Shown here: positions 1 through 9,005 of the stretch, one piece after another
How the letters are laid out: every line of letters starts with the position of its first letter
Position numbering within the stretch: position 1 is the first letter of the stretch
NCBI RefSeq assembly: GCF_024793895.1
Contig: NZ_JANUSB010000016.1
Span: 124,001-188,000, forward strand
DNA length: 64,000 nucleotides
DNA from: Serratia sp. AKBS12
GTDB taxonomy: Bacteria > Pseudomonadota > Gammaproteobacteria > Enterobacterales > Enterobacteriaceae
Direction of reading: 5' to 3'
Made by a program: the position numbers and the translations under genes
Notes under the pieces: model-generated
What the model saw: only the letters and a program-made list of their open reading frames with translations
Database searches by the model: none
Told to the model about the DNA's origin: nothing

Positions 1-1
1 A

Positions 2-400
2 CAGCCGCGGGTCAAAAGCAGTACGCCGAACTCACTGCAGTTCGCCCGTACCTGCTATGACCATATGGCCGGGGAAGTGGCGGTAAAATTGCACAACCGG
101 CTGTTTGAACTGCAATGGCTGCACGGGGACAGCGACTATCAACTCAGCGAAACCGGCCGCATGGCGCTGAGCCAACTGGGCGTAGACTGTGCGCCAATGC
201 CTTCCCGCCGGCGCTTTGCCTGCGGTTGCCTGGACTGGAGCGAACGGCGCGAACATCTCGGCGGCGCGCTGGGTGCGGCGCTGCTGAGCACCTTTGAACA
301 ACGCGGTTGGCTGCGCAAACGGCTCGACAGTCGCGAACTGCAACTGACAGCCGCCGGCAAAAAGGCGCTGATGGCGCATTTTGGTCTGGTGCTGTCATGA
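2..400 (+). CDS. ArsR-family transcriptional regulator, 3' part (5' end outside window)
   Basis: The reading frame is open from the window edge to a TGA at 398-400, giving the last 132 residues of a protein. The retained part contains the CYDHMAGE stretch followed by LHNRLFELQWL, an order typical of the longer ArsR/SmtB-like winged-helix regulators whose DNA-binding domain lies upstream and whose C-terminal half starts with a Cys-Tyr-Asp-His-hydrophobic-Ala-Gly motif. The missing N-terminus would hold the helix-turn-helix. The C-terminal part has a CGCLDWSERREHLGG stretch, also usual in that subgroup. Effector and target are unknown. A glutathione transferase-like gene starts 73 bases downstream, so the two could be related in function, but no shared operon is proven. 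Confidence 0.7.
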   Translation, partial: QPRVKSSTPNSLQFARTCYDHMAGEVAVKLHNRLFELQWLHGDSDYQLSETGRMALSQLGVDCAPMPSRRRFACGCLDWSERREHLGGALGAALLSTFEQRGWLRKRLDSRELQLTAAGKKALMAHFGLVLS

Positions 401-473
401 TGGACTGCGTTAGCTTTACTGCAATACTTGAACGGTACGCTTAACCTGAACCCGCAAACGGTGAGGAACCATC

Positions 474-1178
474 ATGTTTGATCCCAATAAATTCCCGATT
501 ACCACACGTTGGCCAGCGCAGCACCCCGAACGGCTGCAACTTTATTCGTTGCCCACGCCCAATGGCGTCAAGGTGTCGATCATGCTGGAAGAGATCGGCC
601 TGCCTTACGAACCCCATCTGATTGATATCGGCAATAACGAAACCTGGACGCCAGAGTTCCTGGCGCTGAACCCGAACGGCAAAATACCGGCGATCCTCGA
701 TCCGGCCGGGCCGGACGGCAAGCCGCTGGCGCTGTTTGAATCTGGCGCCATTCTGCTGTATCTGGCAGAAAAGTGCGGCCAACTGCTGCCGAACCATCCG
801 GTGCAGCGTATCGAAACCCTGCAATGGGTGTTCTTCCAGATGGCGGCGATCGGCCCGATGTTTGGCCAGCTCGGCTTCTTCCATAAGTTCGCCGGCCGTG
901 AGTATGAAGACAAGCGCCCGTTGCAACGCTATCAGAAAGAATCCAAACGCCTGCTGGGCGTGCTGGAAACCCGACTGGCTGGCCGCGAGTGGATCATGGG
1001 CAACGAGTACAGCATCGCCGATATTTCACTGCTCGGCTGGGTACGCAACCTGATTGGTTTCTACGAGGCGCGGGAGTTGGTGGAGTTCGACAGCTTCCCA
1101 CAGGTGGCGGCCTGGCTGGCACGCGGGCTGGCACGCCCGGCGGTACAACGCGGATTACTGATCCCGGCGCGCGAGTGA
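474..1178 (+). CDS. Glutathione S-transferase-like protein (YghU/YfcG, Nu-class type)
   Basis: This 234-residue protein has the order expected of a cytosolic glutathione transferase. A thioredoxin-like N-terminal domain (about residues 21-105) carries LYSLPTPNGVKVSIMLEE, the cis-proline region NPNGKIPAI and the glutathione-binding ESGAILLYLAEK. An alpha-helical C-terminal domain ends with WIMGNEYSIADIS, the N-capping region of the family. The T-PNG-K pattern near the start resembles the YghU/YfcG group, which use thiol-disulfide chemistry with glutathione. The length lies between YfcG and YghU as I remember them. The ATG at 474 follows GTGAGGAACC, a fair ribosome-binding site. Substrate is unknown. 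It is probably transcribed alone or with the GNAT gene 71 bases downstream. Confidence 0.88.
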   Translation: MFDPNKFPITTRWPAQHPERLQLYSLPTPNGVKVSIMLEEIGLPYEPHLIDIGNNETWTPEFLALNPNGKIPAILDPAGPDGKPLALFESGAILLYLAEKCGQLLPNHPVQRIETLQWVFFQMAAIGPMFGQLGFFHKFAGREYEDKRPLQRYQKESKRLLGVLETRLAGREWIMGNEYSIADISLLGWVRNLIGFYEARELVEFDSFPQVAAWLARGLARPAVQRGLLIPARE

Positions 1179-1249
1179 CTATCGCCAGGTGCTGATTGCC
1201 GCGATTTCGTTACGCCTGAAGCAAGGGCAATCGCTAACAAGGAGATGGG

Positions 1250-1789
1250 ATGCAGCAACCTGTTATTCACGCCGGGCAATTTGAACTGCGCCCCTTTACC
1301 CTTGGCGATGCGCCACGGGTAAAGGCGCTGGTTAACAATCCGCGCGTTTCGCAAATGACCGCCAATATTCCCTACCCCTATACCAACGACATGGCCGAAG
1401 AGTGGATCTCCCTGCACCCACGACAATGGCAGACCGGCACCGATGCCATTTTCGCTATCGTCAACCAGCACAACCGACAGCTACTCGGTGCCGTTTCGCT
1501 AATAGAGATCGAGCGTCGGCAAGCGCAGATAGGATACTGGTTGGGAGAAAAGCATTGGGGAAAAGGTATTGCAACCCAGGCCTGCCAAACGCTGTGCCGT
1601 TTCGCCTTTTCATCGTTAGGTCTTCATCGACTGCAAGGTCGCCATTTGCGGTGTAATCCGGCATCTGGCCGCGTTTTGCAGAAAACCGGGTTTTGTTTCG
1701 CTGGCAGCGAGTTTATACAAACCGGGCTACGTCAACGAAAAGAATGGCTTGATCTCTATTTTCTTCAGTTGGCAGATCTTAAAACGTAA
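1250..1789 (+). CDS. GNAT N-acetyltransferase, RimJ/RimL-like
   Basis: The 179-residue product has the Gcn5-related acetyltransferase fold of the RimJ/RimL subgroup. It begins with a FELRPFTLGDAPRV strand-helix, continues with ILGYWL-type central strands, and has the acetyl-CoA pyrophosphate loop KHWGKGIATQA at about residues 103-113, followed by the NPASGRVLQKTGF segment. RimL-type enzymes acetylate protein N-termini or small amines; this one's substrate cannot be told. A good ribosome-binding site, AAGGAGATGGG, precedes the ATG at 1250. It lies downstream of the GST-like gene in the same direction. Confidence 0.85.
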   Translation: MQQPVIHAGQFELRPFTLGDAPRVKALVNNPRVSQMTANIPYPYTNDMAEEWISLHPRQWQTGTDAIFAIVNQHNRQLLGAVSLIEIERRQAQIGYWLGEKHWGKGIATQACQTLCRFAFSSLGLHRLQGRHLRCNPASGRVLQKTGFCFAGSEFIQTGLRQRKEWLDLYFLQLADLKT

Positions 1790-2273
1790 ATCTGTCACCG
1801 TCGACCGACGGCATGGTTATTAGCTTGTAAGTGGTTAAACTCGCCTATTTTCTTTTTGTTACCATCAGCCGCTTGCCATTTACCATTAATTGCGCCGAAA
1901 TGACGCTAAATAACTTCATTAGCACACGGCGAGCCGCGTTAATTAACCTAAACCGGCGTTAAATTACGCTAAACCGCCTATTGGTGCGCCAATACCCCTA
2001 CCCTGCCTACCGAATTAAAACTTTTTTTAGTTACAAAAGTAGTTTTTAACATTCTTGCAAACAATAATACCCCGTCCGTAAACGTGAATCGCACAATTAA
2101 ACGGCGACATCGTGGCAATCAGATCGCTTTTCGTTAAATACCCTATTAACCAAAAGGATTTTCCTGGCTATTTCGCTAGCCGCCGCCTCATGCTTTCACG
2201 TATTCCAGGGTAACCCCGCTAAATTCTTTTCACCTGCAGATGTAGAGAATTTACCCACAAGAGATTTTATTTA
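1790..2273 (+). other. Regulatory gap upstream of mqo
   Basis: These 484 bases hold no convincing open frame. The right part is AT-rich and must contain the mqo promoter and a leader. Its most obvious structure is an imperfect head-to-tail repeat at 1937-1977, described separately. A GGATTTTCC stretch at 2156-2164 and a CT-rich leader precede mqo. I see no terminator-like hairpin for the upstream GNAT gene. Confidence 0.5.
1937..1977 (+). promoter_or_regulatory. Tandem ArcA-box-like repeats in the mqo upstream region
   Basis: Two imperfect direct repeats lie end to end. The first (1937-1956) begins CGTTAATTAACC and ends TAAACCGG; the second (1957-1977) begins CGTTAAATTACG and ends TAAACCGC. 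GTTAATTAA matches the half-site of the ArcA box as I know it, and the 20-base phasing would put two half-sites on the same DNA face. The tricarboxylic-acid-cycle gene downstream is a plausible ArcA target. Binding is inferred. Confidence 0.45.
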
Positions 2274-3851
2274 ATGAGAAAATTAGTCGTCCTGTTTTTC
2301 TGTCTTAACCTGTTTGGCCTGGGCCAAAATGCGCTAGCGGCAGAAAACAAAAACGTTGACGTTGTCTTGATCGGCGGCGGTATCATGAGCGCCACGTTGG
2401 GTACTTACCTGCGTGAGCTGGAGCCGAACTGGACCATCGACATGTATGAGCGTCTGGACAGCGTGGCAGAAGAGAGCTCCAACGGCTGGAATAATGCCGG
2501 TACCGGCCATTCGGCATTTTGCGAAATGAACTACACCCCGGAAAAGAAAGACGGCAGCATTGATATCAGCAAAGCCGTGGTGGTGAATGAATCATTCGAA
2601 ATTTCCCGTCAATTCTGGTCATACCAGGTTAAAAACAATATCCTGCGCGATCCGAAAAGCTTTATTAACAACGTACCGCACATGAGCTTTGTCTGGGGAG
2701 ATGACAATATCAACTTCCTGCGCAAGCGTTATGCCGCGCTGCAACACAGCACCTTATTCCGTGGTATGGAATATTCTGAAGATGCTGAGCAAATCAAACG
2801 GTGGGCGCCGCTGGCAATGAACGGCCGCGATGCGACGCAGAAAGTTGCCGCCACCCGTATGCCGCTTGGCACCGACGTCAACTTCGGCGTGATCACTCAC
2901 CAGTTGGTGGACTCGCTGTCCAAGGACAAAAATTTCAAGCTCAACCTGAGCCATGAAGTGCGCGATATCAAACGCAACCCGGACAATACCTGGGCCGTTA
3001 CCGTTGCCGATCTGAAAAATGGCGAGCAGGAAACCACCGTTAACGCCAAGTTCGTATTTATCGGCGCAGGTGGCGCAGCGCTGCACCTGCTGCAAAAATC
3101 CGGCATTCCGGAAGCCGACGGCTACGGTGGATTCCCGGTTGGCGGCCAGTTCCTGGTCACCTCCAACCCGGCGGTTGCCAACCAGCATCTGGCGAAGGTT
3201 TACGGACTGGCCAGCGTCGGTTCACCGCCAATGTCGGTTCCTCACCTGGATACCCGCATGCTGGACGGCAAGCGCGTGCTGCTGTTCGGACCTTTCGCCA
3301 CCTTCTCGAGCAAATTCCTCAAGAACGGTTCGCTGTTTGATCTGGTACTGTCAATGAACAGCTCCAACGTGATGCCGATGACCCACGTTGGCATGGACAA
3401 CTTTGATCTGGTGAAGTATCTGCTGGGCCAGTTGATGATGAGCGACGATGACCGTTTCGCCGCGCTGAAAGAATACTACCCGGATGCCAAGCAGGAAGAC
3501 TGGAAGCTATGGACCGCAGGCCAGCGTGTACAGATCATCAAGAAGGACGCGGATAAAGGCGGCGTACTGCAATTCGGTACCGAAGTGGTCAGCTCTCAGG
3601 ACGGCAGCATCGCTGCACTGCTGGGCGCATCTCCGGGCGCTTCTACCGCTGCGCCGATCATGCTGCACCTGATGGAAAAAGTGTTCAAGGATAAAGTTGC
3701 CACGCCGGAATGGCAGAGCAAGCTGAAAGAAATTATCCCGTCCTACGGCAGCAAGCTGAACGGTGACGTGGAGATGACCAACAAGATCCGTCGCTACACC
3801 AGTGACGTATTGCAGCTGAACTATATCGATGTGAAGCCGGAAACCCTCTGA
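2274..3851 (+). CDS. mqo: Malate:quinone oxidoreductase
   Basis: The 525-residue protein oxidises L-malate to oxaloacetate and passes electrons to the quinone pool as a peripheral membrane FAD enzyme. The diagnostic FAD motif [19 protein letters not shown] lies at about residues 31-49, followed by [20 protein letters not shown], both nearly invariant in Mqo. The C-terminal part has the [16 protein letters not shown] segment. Like E. coli Mqo, it has a hydrophobic N-terminus resembling a signal peptide and ending around ALAAENK. Length is normal for the group (about 500-550). The ATG at 2274 follows CAAGAGATTTTATTTA. A hairpin terminator follows the stop codon. The ArcA-like repeats upstream suggest oxygen-linked control. 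Confidence 0.96.
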   Translation: MRKLVVLFFCLNLFGLGQNALAAENKNVDVVLIGGGIMSATLGTYLRELEPNWTIDMYERLDSVAEESSNGWNNAGTGHSAFCEMNYTPEKKDGSIDISKAVVVNESFEISRQFWSYQVKNNILRDPKSFINNVPHMSFVWGDDNINFLRKRYAALQHSTLFRGMEYSEDAEQIKRWAPLAMNGRDATQKVAATRMPLGTDVNFGVITHQLVDSLSKDKNFKLNLSHEVRDIKRNPDNTWAVTVADLKNGEQETTVNAKFVFIGAGGAALHLLQKSGIPEADGYGGFPVGGQFLVTSNPAVANQHLAKVYGLASVGSPPMSVPHLDTRMLDGKRVLLFGPFATFSSKFLKNGSLFDLVLSMNSSNVMPMTHVGMDNFDLVKYLLGQLMMSDDDRFAALKEYYPDAKQEDWKLWTAGQRVQIIKKDADKGGVLQFGTEVVSSQDGSIAALLGASPGASTAAPIMLHLMEKVFKDKVATPEWQSKLKEIIPSYGSKLNGDVEMTNKIRRYTSDVLQLNYIDVKPETL

Positions 3852-3867
3852 GTTTTCGCTGCTGCCC

Positions 3868-3893
3868 AAGGCCGCCAGGTGCGGCCTTTTTTA
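3868..3893 (+). terminator. Rho-independent terminator of mqo
   Basis: The perfect 8-base-pair stem AAGGCCGC/GCGGCCTT with a 5-base loop is followed by a run of T, 17 bases after the mqo stop codon. Confidence 0.9.
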
Positions 3894-4048
3894 TTTCCCT
3901 GCTGCCGGCGGAGCATTTTTCGCTACCGCCATTTACCAAGTTTACGCTTGCATAACCGCCATTGCGCACCTATTATCAAAGAACGAACTTGGATAATTAG
4001 ACTTATCTGCTGTGACCTGAATGTCGTACCTGCGGGAGAATTTAAATA

Positions 4049-4507
4049 ATGGATCGCGCCAATATCATTCACGACTTGCTGGATTGGATTGAAACTCATC
4101 TGGATCAACCGCTGTTGTTAGATAACGTGGCGGCCAAGTCTGGCTATTCGAAGTGGCATTTGCAACGTATGTTCCGTAGCACTACCGGCCACGCGCTGGG
4201 CAGCTACATCCGTGAGCGGCGCCTGTCGAAAGCGGCGCAGGCACTGCGGTCTACCCCGCGGCCGATTCTGGATATCGCCTTGCAATTCCATTTTGATTCC
4301 CAGCCTTCATTTTCTCGCGCATTCAAGAAACAGTTTGGCAAAACGCCGGCGGTGTATCGCCGCACCACCCGTTGGGACGTGTCCGACGCCCAGCTTTTGC
4401 AGGGCAAGCCGCTGCAGGAACATCACCACGAATCGCCCGGCCTGCAGTTGCTGTTTGCCAATAAATGCGTCGACGGCAAGTGCAACAGCTGGATGGGACA
4501 ACACTGA
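4049..4507 (+). CDS. AraC-family regulator of the MarA/SoxS/Rob/RamA type
   Basis: The 152-residue protein consists almost entirely of the two helix-turn-helix motifs of small AraC regulators. The first is within LDNVAAKSGYSKWHLQRMF (about residues 23-42), the second within ILDIALQFHFDSQPSFSRAF (about 73-92), followed by KKQFGKTPAVYRR. SGYSKWHLQRMF is characteristic of the MarA/SoxS/RamA group, which activates efflux, porin-control and stress genes. It is longer than MarA (about 127 residues) because of a roughly 40-residue C-terminal tail with no recognised domain, rich in His near its middle and with two cysteines near the end. The start follows GCGGGAGAATTTAAATA. A bidirectional terminator separates it from the convergent fimbrial operon. 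Confidence 0.85.
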   Translation: MDRANIIHDLLDWIETHLDQPLLLDNVAAKSGYSKWHLQRMFRSTTGHALGSYIRERRLSKAAQALRSTPRPILDIALQFHFDSQPSFSRAFKKQFGKTPAVYRRTTRWDVSDAQLLQGKPLQEHHHESPGLQLLFANKCVDGKCNSWMGQH

Positions 4508-4521
4508 ACCTCATCAATGCC

Positions 4522-4557
4522 AAAAAAGCCAATGCGGTTACCCACATTGGCTTTTTG
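4522..4557. terminator. Bidirectional terminator between the AraC-type gene and the fimbrial operon
   Basis: A perfect 12-base inverted repeat, AAAAAGCCAATG (4523-4534) and CATTGGCTTTTT (4545-4556), has a 10-base loop. The A-rich and T-rich ends give a U-run in both directions, fitting the convergent stop codons at 4507 and 4571. Confidence 0.92.
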
Positions 4558-4570
4558 CGTTTTAGATCGG

Positions 4571-5602
4571 TTAATTGTATTCGAGGGTAAAGGTCGCCAT
4601 CGATTTGATATTGCCGCCCTTGATGGTGTTGCCGGTCCGGTAGTAACGCGCCTTCAACGGCAGCGTGAGGGTATTGGCCTGGTTGGCGATGGTATGTCCG
4701 GCATACACCGCCTCGCCATTTTTGATCGGCTGCGTGGTGTTACCGGTGAGTAACTGCACGCCAACTCCGGCAGCCACGTTGGTGCCCGGCTGCGACTTGA
4801 TGACGCCGGGCGCATTTGACGCATCCTGATCGTAATTGAAGCGCACGTTGACCATGCCCTGCCCACTGTTACCGGGCAACAGATCTTCGCCGACGCCACC
4901 GACGCAGTTGATGCGGATGTCGAACGCTTTTTCCCCCTGAGTCGATCCTACACCGCCAAACGAGGCGGCCGTCACCGTATCCAGATCGACTACCTTGTTT
5001 TTCGAACCGGCTTCCACGTTGCAGGTCGAGGTAACGATGGTCAGGCTGTTGGCATCAACAATCGATTGCAGCATTGGCAAGCCCGGCCCGGAACCGTCCA
5101 TGTAGTAATTGGTATATAGCCCGGTGGTCAACTGGCCGGTGCCGGTTTGGGCCGCGGTTTTGACAATATCAATCTTGAAGTAGCCGCCGTTAAGGTTGAC
5201 GCTGGTATTACCGCTCAGCCTCAGGGTATGCGGATAATAATTGCTCACCGTACCGGCTTCGCGGTACAGGCGGATACCGATACCGGGAATATTGGTGCTC
5301 CACACGTTGTTAAAACTGGTGCGACTGCCCTGCATGATGGTGCCGATGGCGCTGCCGCCGTTATAGCAGCGACCATAGCCGCTAACCGCATTGATCGGGA
5401 ACTGCCCGGTCACCAGCGTATCGCCAACCTGACTGTCGGGGGTTACCAGTACCCGACCAAGTTTCATATTGATGACCTGCGCCTTGTAGCCGCTATTCAC
5501 GAAACAGGCGGCAAACGCCGTCTGCCCGGACGCCATCAGCAGACCCAACAGGGCCAGACGCATTGCCACCTTGTTCAGCGACAGGATTCGCATTGGATTC
5601 AT
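4571..5602 (-). CDS. mrkD: Fimbrial tip adhesin, MrkD-like
   Basis: The 343-residue product has a signal peptide ending at QTAFAA and a two-domain adhesin layout: an N-terminal receptor-binding domain (to about residue 175) and a C-terminal pilin domain ending FTLEYN, whose penultimate Tyr suits chaperone binding. Segments such as NMKLGRVLVTPDSQVGD, NIPGIGIRLYREAG and DIVKT-TGTGQL closely recall Klebsiella MrkD, the type 3 fimbrial adhesin. I prefer the ATG at 5602, whose bases overlap the usher stop codon as ATGA and which has GAGG upstream; a TTG at 5608 also gives an open frame. The overlap implies translational coupling to the usher. It is the last gene of the operon. The binding partner is unknown. 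Confidence 0.85.
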   Translation of the reverse strand: MNPMRILSLNKVAMRLALLGLLMASGQTAFAACFVNSGYKAQVINMKLGRVLVTPDSQVGDTLVTGQFPINAVSGYGRCYNGGSAIGTIMQGSRTSFNNVWSTNIPGIGIRLYREAGTVSNYYPHTLRLSGNTSVNLNGGYFKIDIVKTAAQTGTGQLTTGLYTNYYMDGSGPGLPMLQSIVDANSLTIVTSTCNVEAGSKNKVVDLDTVTAASFGGVGSTQGEKAFDIRINCVGGVGEDLLPGNSGQGMVNVRFNYDQDASNAPGVIKSQPGTNVAAGVGVQLLTGNTTQPIKNGEAVYAGHTIANQANTLTLPLKARYYRTGNTIKGGNIKSMATFTLEYN

Positions 5603-8136
5603 TTGCAACTTGCCTCATTAATAACGTAATCAGTACCGTTTTGCGGTTTCGCCGTGTAGTTGACGGTACATTGCTGGGTTGGCTGCGTTCCCCATTTCAC
5701 CAGCAGCACTCCTTTCATCATTTCGGTGCGCAGATAAATGTGGCTGCCCTGCCCGACAAAGCCGATCGCCTGATTGCGGGGATCCAGAACGTCAGCGCCG
5801 AATGGCAGCGCATTGCCCCCCGGCCCGGTGGCGTGAATGATAATCACCTGGCCTTTGCTGGTTTTGAATTTCAAACGGGCGATGGCGCCAGCATAAGGCG
5901 CTACCTGCTGGCTGCTGCTTTCCAGCTCGACATCGCGCGACATGCCGCTCGGGTCCAGCGTCACGCTGGTCATGCGATACGGTGCGACGTAAGGCACCAC
6001 CGCATAGCCATTGTTATCGATACGTACGCCCGGCGAATTGGTGACAATCGCGCCGGCGGCATCTGGCGCCTCCACCAGCACCATGGTCTGCCCGCGCTGC
6101 GGCGTCATGGTCACCCCGCCGCTGTGCGCCACGATGCTGCCCGAGGCGCCGACCGAAGACTGGCGATAATCCTTGCCGTAGCTATAAGAGCCGTTCAGCG
6201 TAGAGAAGCGACTGCGGTATTCGCCGCTGACGCTGGTATTGGTGCCACCGGTGCGGTCGTTCGCCAGCGTGGCGCTGTAGCTGATGTTGTTATCTTCACC
6301 GGTAGAACCGTTGACGCCGATACGGCTGCTGTCATAGCCGTTGTCGTTGTAGCCCAGCGAGCTGTTCAGGCTCAGCGTCTGCGAACCGACGTTGAACGGC
6401 ACCGAAAGGTTGAGGTAATAGCGCGTTTCGTCACGGTTGTTGGCATCGGTGGTGCGCATGGCGGACAGGCCATAGGTTACGCGGCCGAAGTAATTGTTAT
6501 AACCGACCTGATACTGCTTGGTGCTGCCGCCGCGGTTCCAGTAATCGCGAACCGAACCGGTGACATACAGCGATCCAAAGCTGTCGCCCAGCCCCTGATT
6601 AAGCGTCAGCTGGTATTCACTGCGCTGGCGGTTAATCGCATCGGCGCTCAGCCCCTTGCGTTCGTTGTCGCGGGAATACAGCGCATCGCGTAATGACAGA
6701 TAGCCGGAGGTGGAATAACGGTAAGCCGCGATGGTGAAGTTGGTGTTGGTTTCACTCATCAGCTTGCTGTAGCTGAGCTTGTAGCTCTGGCCTGACTGAT
6801 CGCCCTGCTTCAGGCGGGTATTTGCCTGCGTCACGTCAAGGGCAAAGGCGCCAACCGGAGTGGCCACCGCGCTGCCAACCAGCACGGCACTGTAGCCATC
6901 GCTGACCGTAGCGCCGGTGTAACCGGTGAAAATATTGGTGAACCCGCGTTGATAAGTCGCCTGCAGCATTTCAGGCTCCTTGCTCAAATTATCATCGCGT
7001 ACTCGGCCCGCAGTCAGCGCATAACGCGCAATGCCCGGGCGCAGCATCTGTGCCACCGAGGCATAGGGCACGCTGAACTGACGCTTGCTGCCGTCGGCTT
7101 CGTTGATGGTGACGTCCAGATCGCCGCCGTAGCCGGTGGGGTACAGATCGTTAATCACAAACTCGCCGGGAGCGACCGTGGTCTGGTAAATCAGCTGATT
7201 GTTCTGACGGATTTCCACCAGCGCGTTGCTCTGAGCCACGCCGCGTACCACTGGGGCATAGCCGTTCAGCGAATCGGGCAGCATGCGATCATCGCTGGCG
7301 ATCTGAGCGCCACGAAAACCGATGGAATCAAAAAAGTCGCCGTTGGTATAGGCGTCCCCTAGCGTCAGCATGCCGCGTACTGACGGAATGGCGTGCTGGG
7401 CATAGGTGGCGGTGTTCTGCCAGTGGGTGCTTTCTTTCGAGCGCCAGTTGACGTTGGAATCGTGGCGCAATTGCCAGCCCGCGATGTTTAACCCGGCGTT
7501 CAGCGTCAGGTAGGCATTGGTCGAATCCTGACTGTTGCTGCCGCTGGAACTGTGGGTGTTGAAGGCGTTGAAGTTGTACGACAGGCTGCCGGCGGTAATG
7601 CCGCGATCCCAGAACTTCGGATCGACATAGCCACGCGCGGTGCGGCGCAGCGCCGCCTGCGGAATACTGATGTCCAGACGCAGGGTGCTGGTATCAAAAC
7701 GGTAATAGGCCTCCGGGATCCACTGCCCCAACGCCTTGCAGGTCGCAGGGGTTACCGTCGGACCGCTGCTCATCGTCGCAGTATCTACGCCGAACTCATC
7801 CAGCGACAGCAGTGAAAAACAGGTATCCGCACTGTTTTTCCCCGGCACGTTGGTAAATTCCAGGTTCTTTTTGCCCTTCCATTCGCCGTTGACGTAGATA
7901 TCCAACGAATATTTGCCGGCCAATACCGGGTTGCCGTCGCGAAAACGCGAAAGATCGACACCCTGAGCATCACCGATCAAAAAGTTGCTGTTGAACGTGG
8001 CCTCGACCGGTGCAGCCGGCTGCTCGGCGGCGCGAGCCAGCGCGGGCAACGCCGCTAACGATGCCAGCTGAATAACGCAGGGAAGATAAGTGAACAATGC
8101 CGTTCTTACCGCGGATGATAGAGGTAACTCTTTCAT
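5599..8136 (-). CDS. mrkC: Fimbrial outer-membrane usher, MrkC-like
   Basis: This 845-residue protein is the outer-membrane assembly platform that receives chaperone-subunit complexes and secretes the pilus. A signal peptide ends near ALARAAEQ. The N-terminal substrate-binding domain starts ATFNSNFLIGD, followed by DLSRFRDGN and GKYSLDIYVNG. The long middle beta-barrel contains GAQIASDDRMLPDSLNGYAP and the plug region. The C-terminal part has VDNNGYAVVPYV and a LPFGADVLD segment, all usual in FimD/PapC/MrkC ushers. The ATG at 8136 is preferred over an in-frame TTG at 8157 because AAGGA lies about 10 bases upstream and a proper signal peptide starts there. Its stop overlaps the adhesin start. 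Confidence 0.95.
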   Translation of the reverse strand: MKELPLSSAVRTALFTYLPCVIQLASLAALPALARAAEQPAAPVEATFNSNFLIGDAQGVDLSRFRDGNPVLAGKYSLDIYVNGEWKGKKNLEFTNVPGKNSADTCFSLLSLDEFGVDTATMSSGPTVTPATCKALGQWIPEAYYRFDTSTLRLDISIPQAALRRTARGYVDPKFWDRGITAGSLSYNFNAFNTHSSSGSNSQDSTNAYLTLNAGLNIAGWQLRHDSNVNWRSKESTHWQNTATYAQHAIPSVRGMLTLGDAYTNGDFFDSIGFRGAQIASDDRMLPDSLNGYAPVVRGVAQSNALVEIRQNNQLIYQTTVAPGEFVINDLYPTGYGGDLDVTINEADGSKRQFSVPYASVAQMLRPGIARYALTAGRVRDDNLSKEPEMLQATYQRGFTNIFTGYTGATVSDGYSAVLVGSAVATPVGAFALDVTQANTRLKQGDQSGQSYKLSYSKLMSETNTNFTIAAYRYSTSGYLSLRDALYSRDNERKGLSADAINRQRSEYQLTLNQGLGDSFGSLYVTGSVRDYWNRGGSTKQYQVGYNNYFGRVTYGLSAMRTTDANNRDETRYYLNLSVPFNVGSQTLSLNSSLGYNDNGYDSSRIGVNGSTGEDNNISYSATLANDRTGGTNTSVSGEYRSRFSTLNGSYSYGKDYRQSSVGASGSIVAHSGGVTMTPQRGQTMVLVEAPDAAGAIVTNSPGVRIDNNGYAVVPYVAPYRMTSVTLDPSGMSRDVELESSSQQVAPYAGAIARLKFKTSKGQVIIIHATGPGGNALPFGADVLDPRNQAIGFVGQGSHIYLRTEMMKGVLLVKWGTQPTQQCTVNYTAKPQNGTDYVINEASCK

Positions 8137-8212
8137 ATACAAGCATTCCTTTACCAAATTAAGCTCACTCTGCCATCCGCTTGCGCAGCGGCCCGAGGCG
8201 CTGTTCCAAGAG

Positions 8213-8941
8213 TTACTTTTGTTTGTTTTTCGTCCGTGTTACGCGTCCGCCAAAATCGTTGATGGTGGTGAATTCCACATCGGCGATACGCGCGCTGTCA
8301 CCCGAGAACGCCAGCGTTTTTTCCTGGCCTGGTGCCAGCATGTCGCCGTGTGGTGCCAACGGCAGCTTTTTTTGGTTAACTACGGCGTTGATTTCAGTGA
8401 ACGAAACGTAATACGGCGTTGGATTCTTGATGCTGACGCCGGCAGCGCTAAAGCGCCATTGCAGTTTCTCCGGGGCATCGTTGGCCTCGCCGCTCAACCC
8501 TGACGGGCGATAAATCAGTTTCACGCGGGTACGAAACGCCACTTGCAGGAAGTTTTCCGGCGCACTGTCTTTGGCTCCGGTCGGTGCCGGCGGTATTTCC
8601 AGCACGTTCAACCAGAACAGGGATTCTTTGTCTTGCGGCAGCGAGCTGCTGGTGAGCGACACCCGAAGCGCCTGGCCGGTTTTCGGCTCTACGCGGCTGA
8701 TGGGTGGCGTCAGGATAAACGGCGCCTTGCTGTTTTCCGGCGTGGTTTGCGGATTGCCCTCATCGATCCAGGATTGAATCAGGGCCGGAGACTGGCCGTT
8801 ATTGGTTAATTGAACGGTAACTTCCCGCTGTTTTCCCGGATAAATAATACGCGTACCGTTGATAATGACACTGGAAAAAACGCTGCTGCTGAAAAGCGAT
8901 GCAACCAGCAATACACTGTATTTCTTAAATGACATTTTCAT
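8213..8941 (-). CDS. mrkB: Periplasmic fimbrial chaperone, MrkB-like
   Basis: The 242-residue protein is a PapD-type two-immunoglobulin-domain chaperone that stabilises subunits by donor-strand complementation in the periplasm. After a signal peptide ending near SSVFSS, the sequence INGTRIIYPGKQREVTVQL matches the start of the chaperone fold (and MrkB). It continues with FILTPPISRVEPKTGQALRV, which includes the conserved Arg of the subunit carboxylate anchor, the FWLNVLEIPP segment and RVKLIYRP at the end of domain 1. The short region between the F and G strands suggests the FGS class. The ATG at 8941 has no strong ribosome-binding site and lies behind a hairpin, which fits lower expression than the pilin. 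The usher starts 76 bases further on. Confidence 0.93.
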   Translation of the reverse strand: MKMSFKKYSVLLVASLFSSSVFSSVIINGTRIIYPGKQREVTVQLTNNGQSPALIQSWIDEGNPQTTPENSKAPFILTPPISRVEPKTGQALRVSLTSSSLPQDKESLFWLNVLEIPPAPTGAKDSAPENFLQVAFRTRVKLIYRPSGLSGEANDAPEKLQWRFSAAGVSIKNPTPYYVSFTEINAVVNQKKLPLAPHGDMLAPGQEKTLAFSGDSARIADVEFTTINDFGGRVTRTKNKQK

Positions 8942-8967
8942 TTTTTATCACTGAGGTAGGGAATATT

Positions 8968-8988
8968 GGCGGGGATATATTCCCCGCC
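8968..8988 (-). promoter_or_regulatory. Intercistronic hairpin after the major pilin gene (first fimbrial operon)
   Basis: The perfect inverted repeat GGCGGGGA (8968-8975) and TCCCCGCC (8981-8988) has a 5-base loop. It starts 17 bases after the pilin stop and lies before the chaperone start. There is no U-run, so it is more likely an RNA-stability or partial-termination element than a full terminator. Confidence 0.7.
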
Positions 8989-9005
8989 AGAATTAAGAAT
9001 ATTAC

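Noticed and set aside
5563-6693. Long open frame on the plus strand inside the usher gene
   Set aside because: It is opposite a convincing usher gene, has low-complexity Ala/His/Arg composition and no domain or ribosome-binding site; it is a shadow of the real coding strand.
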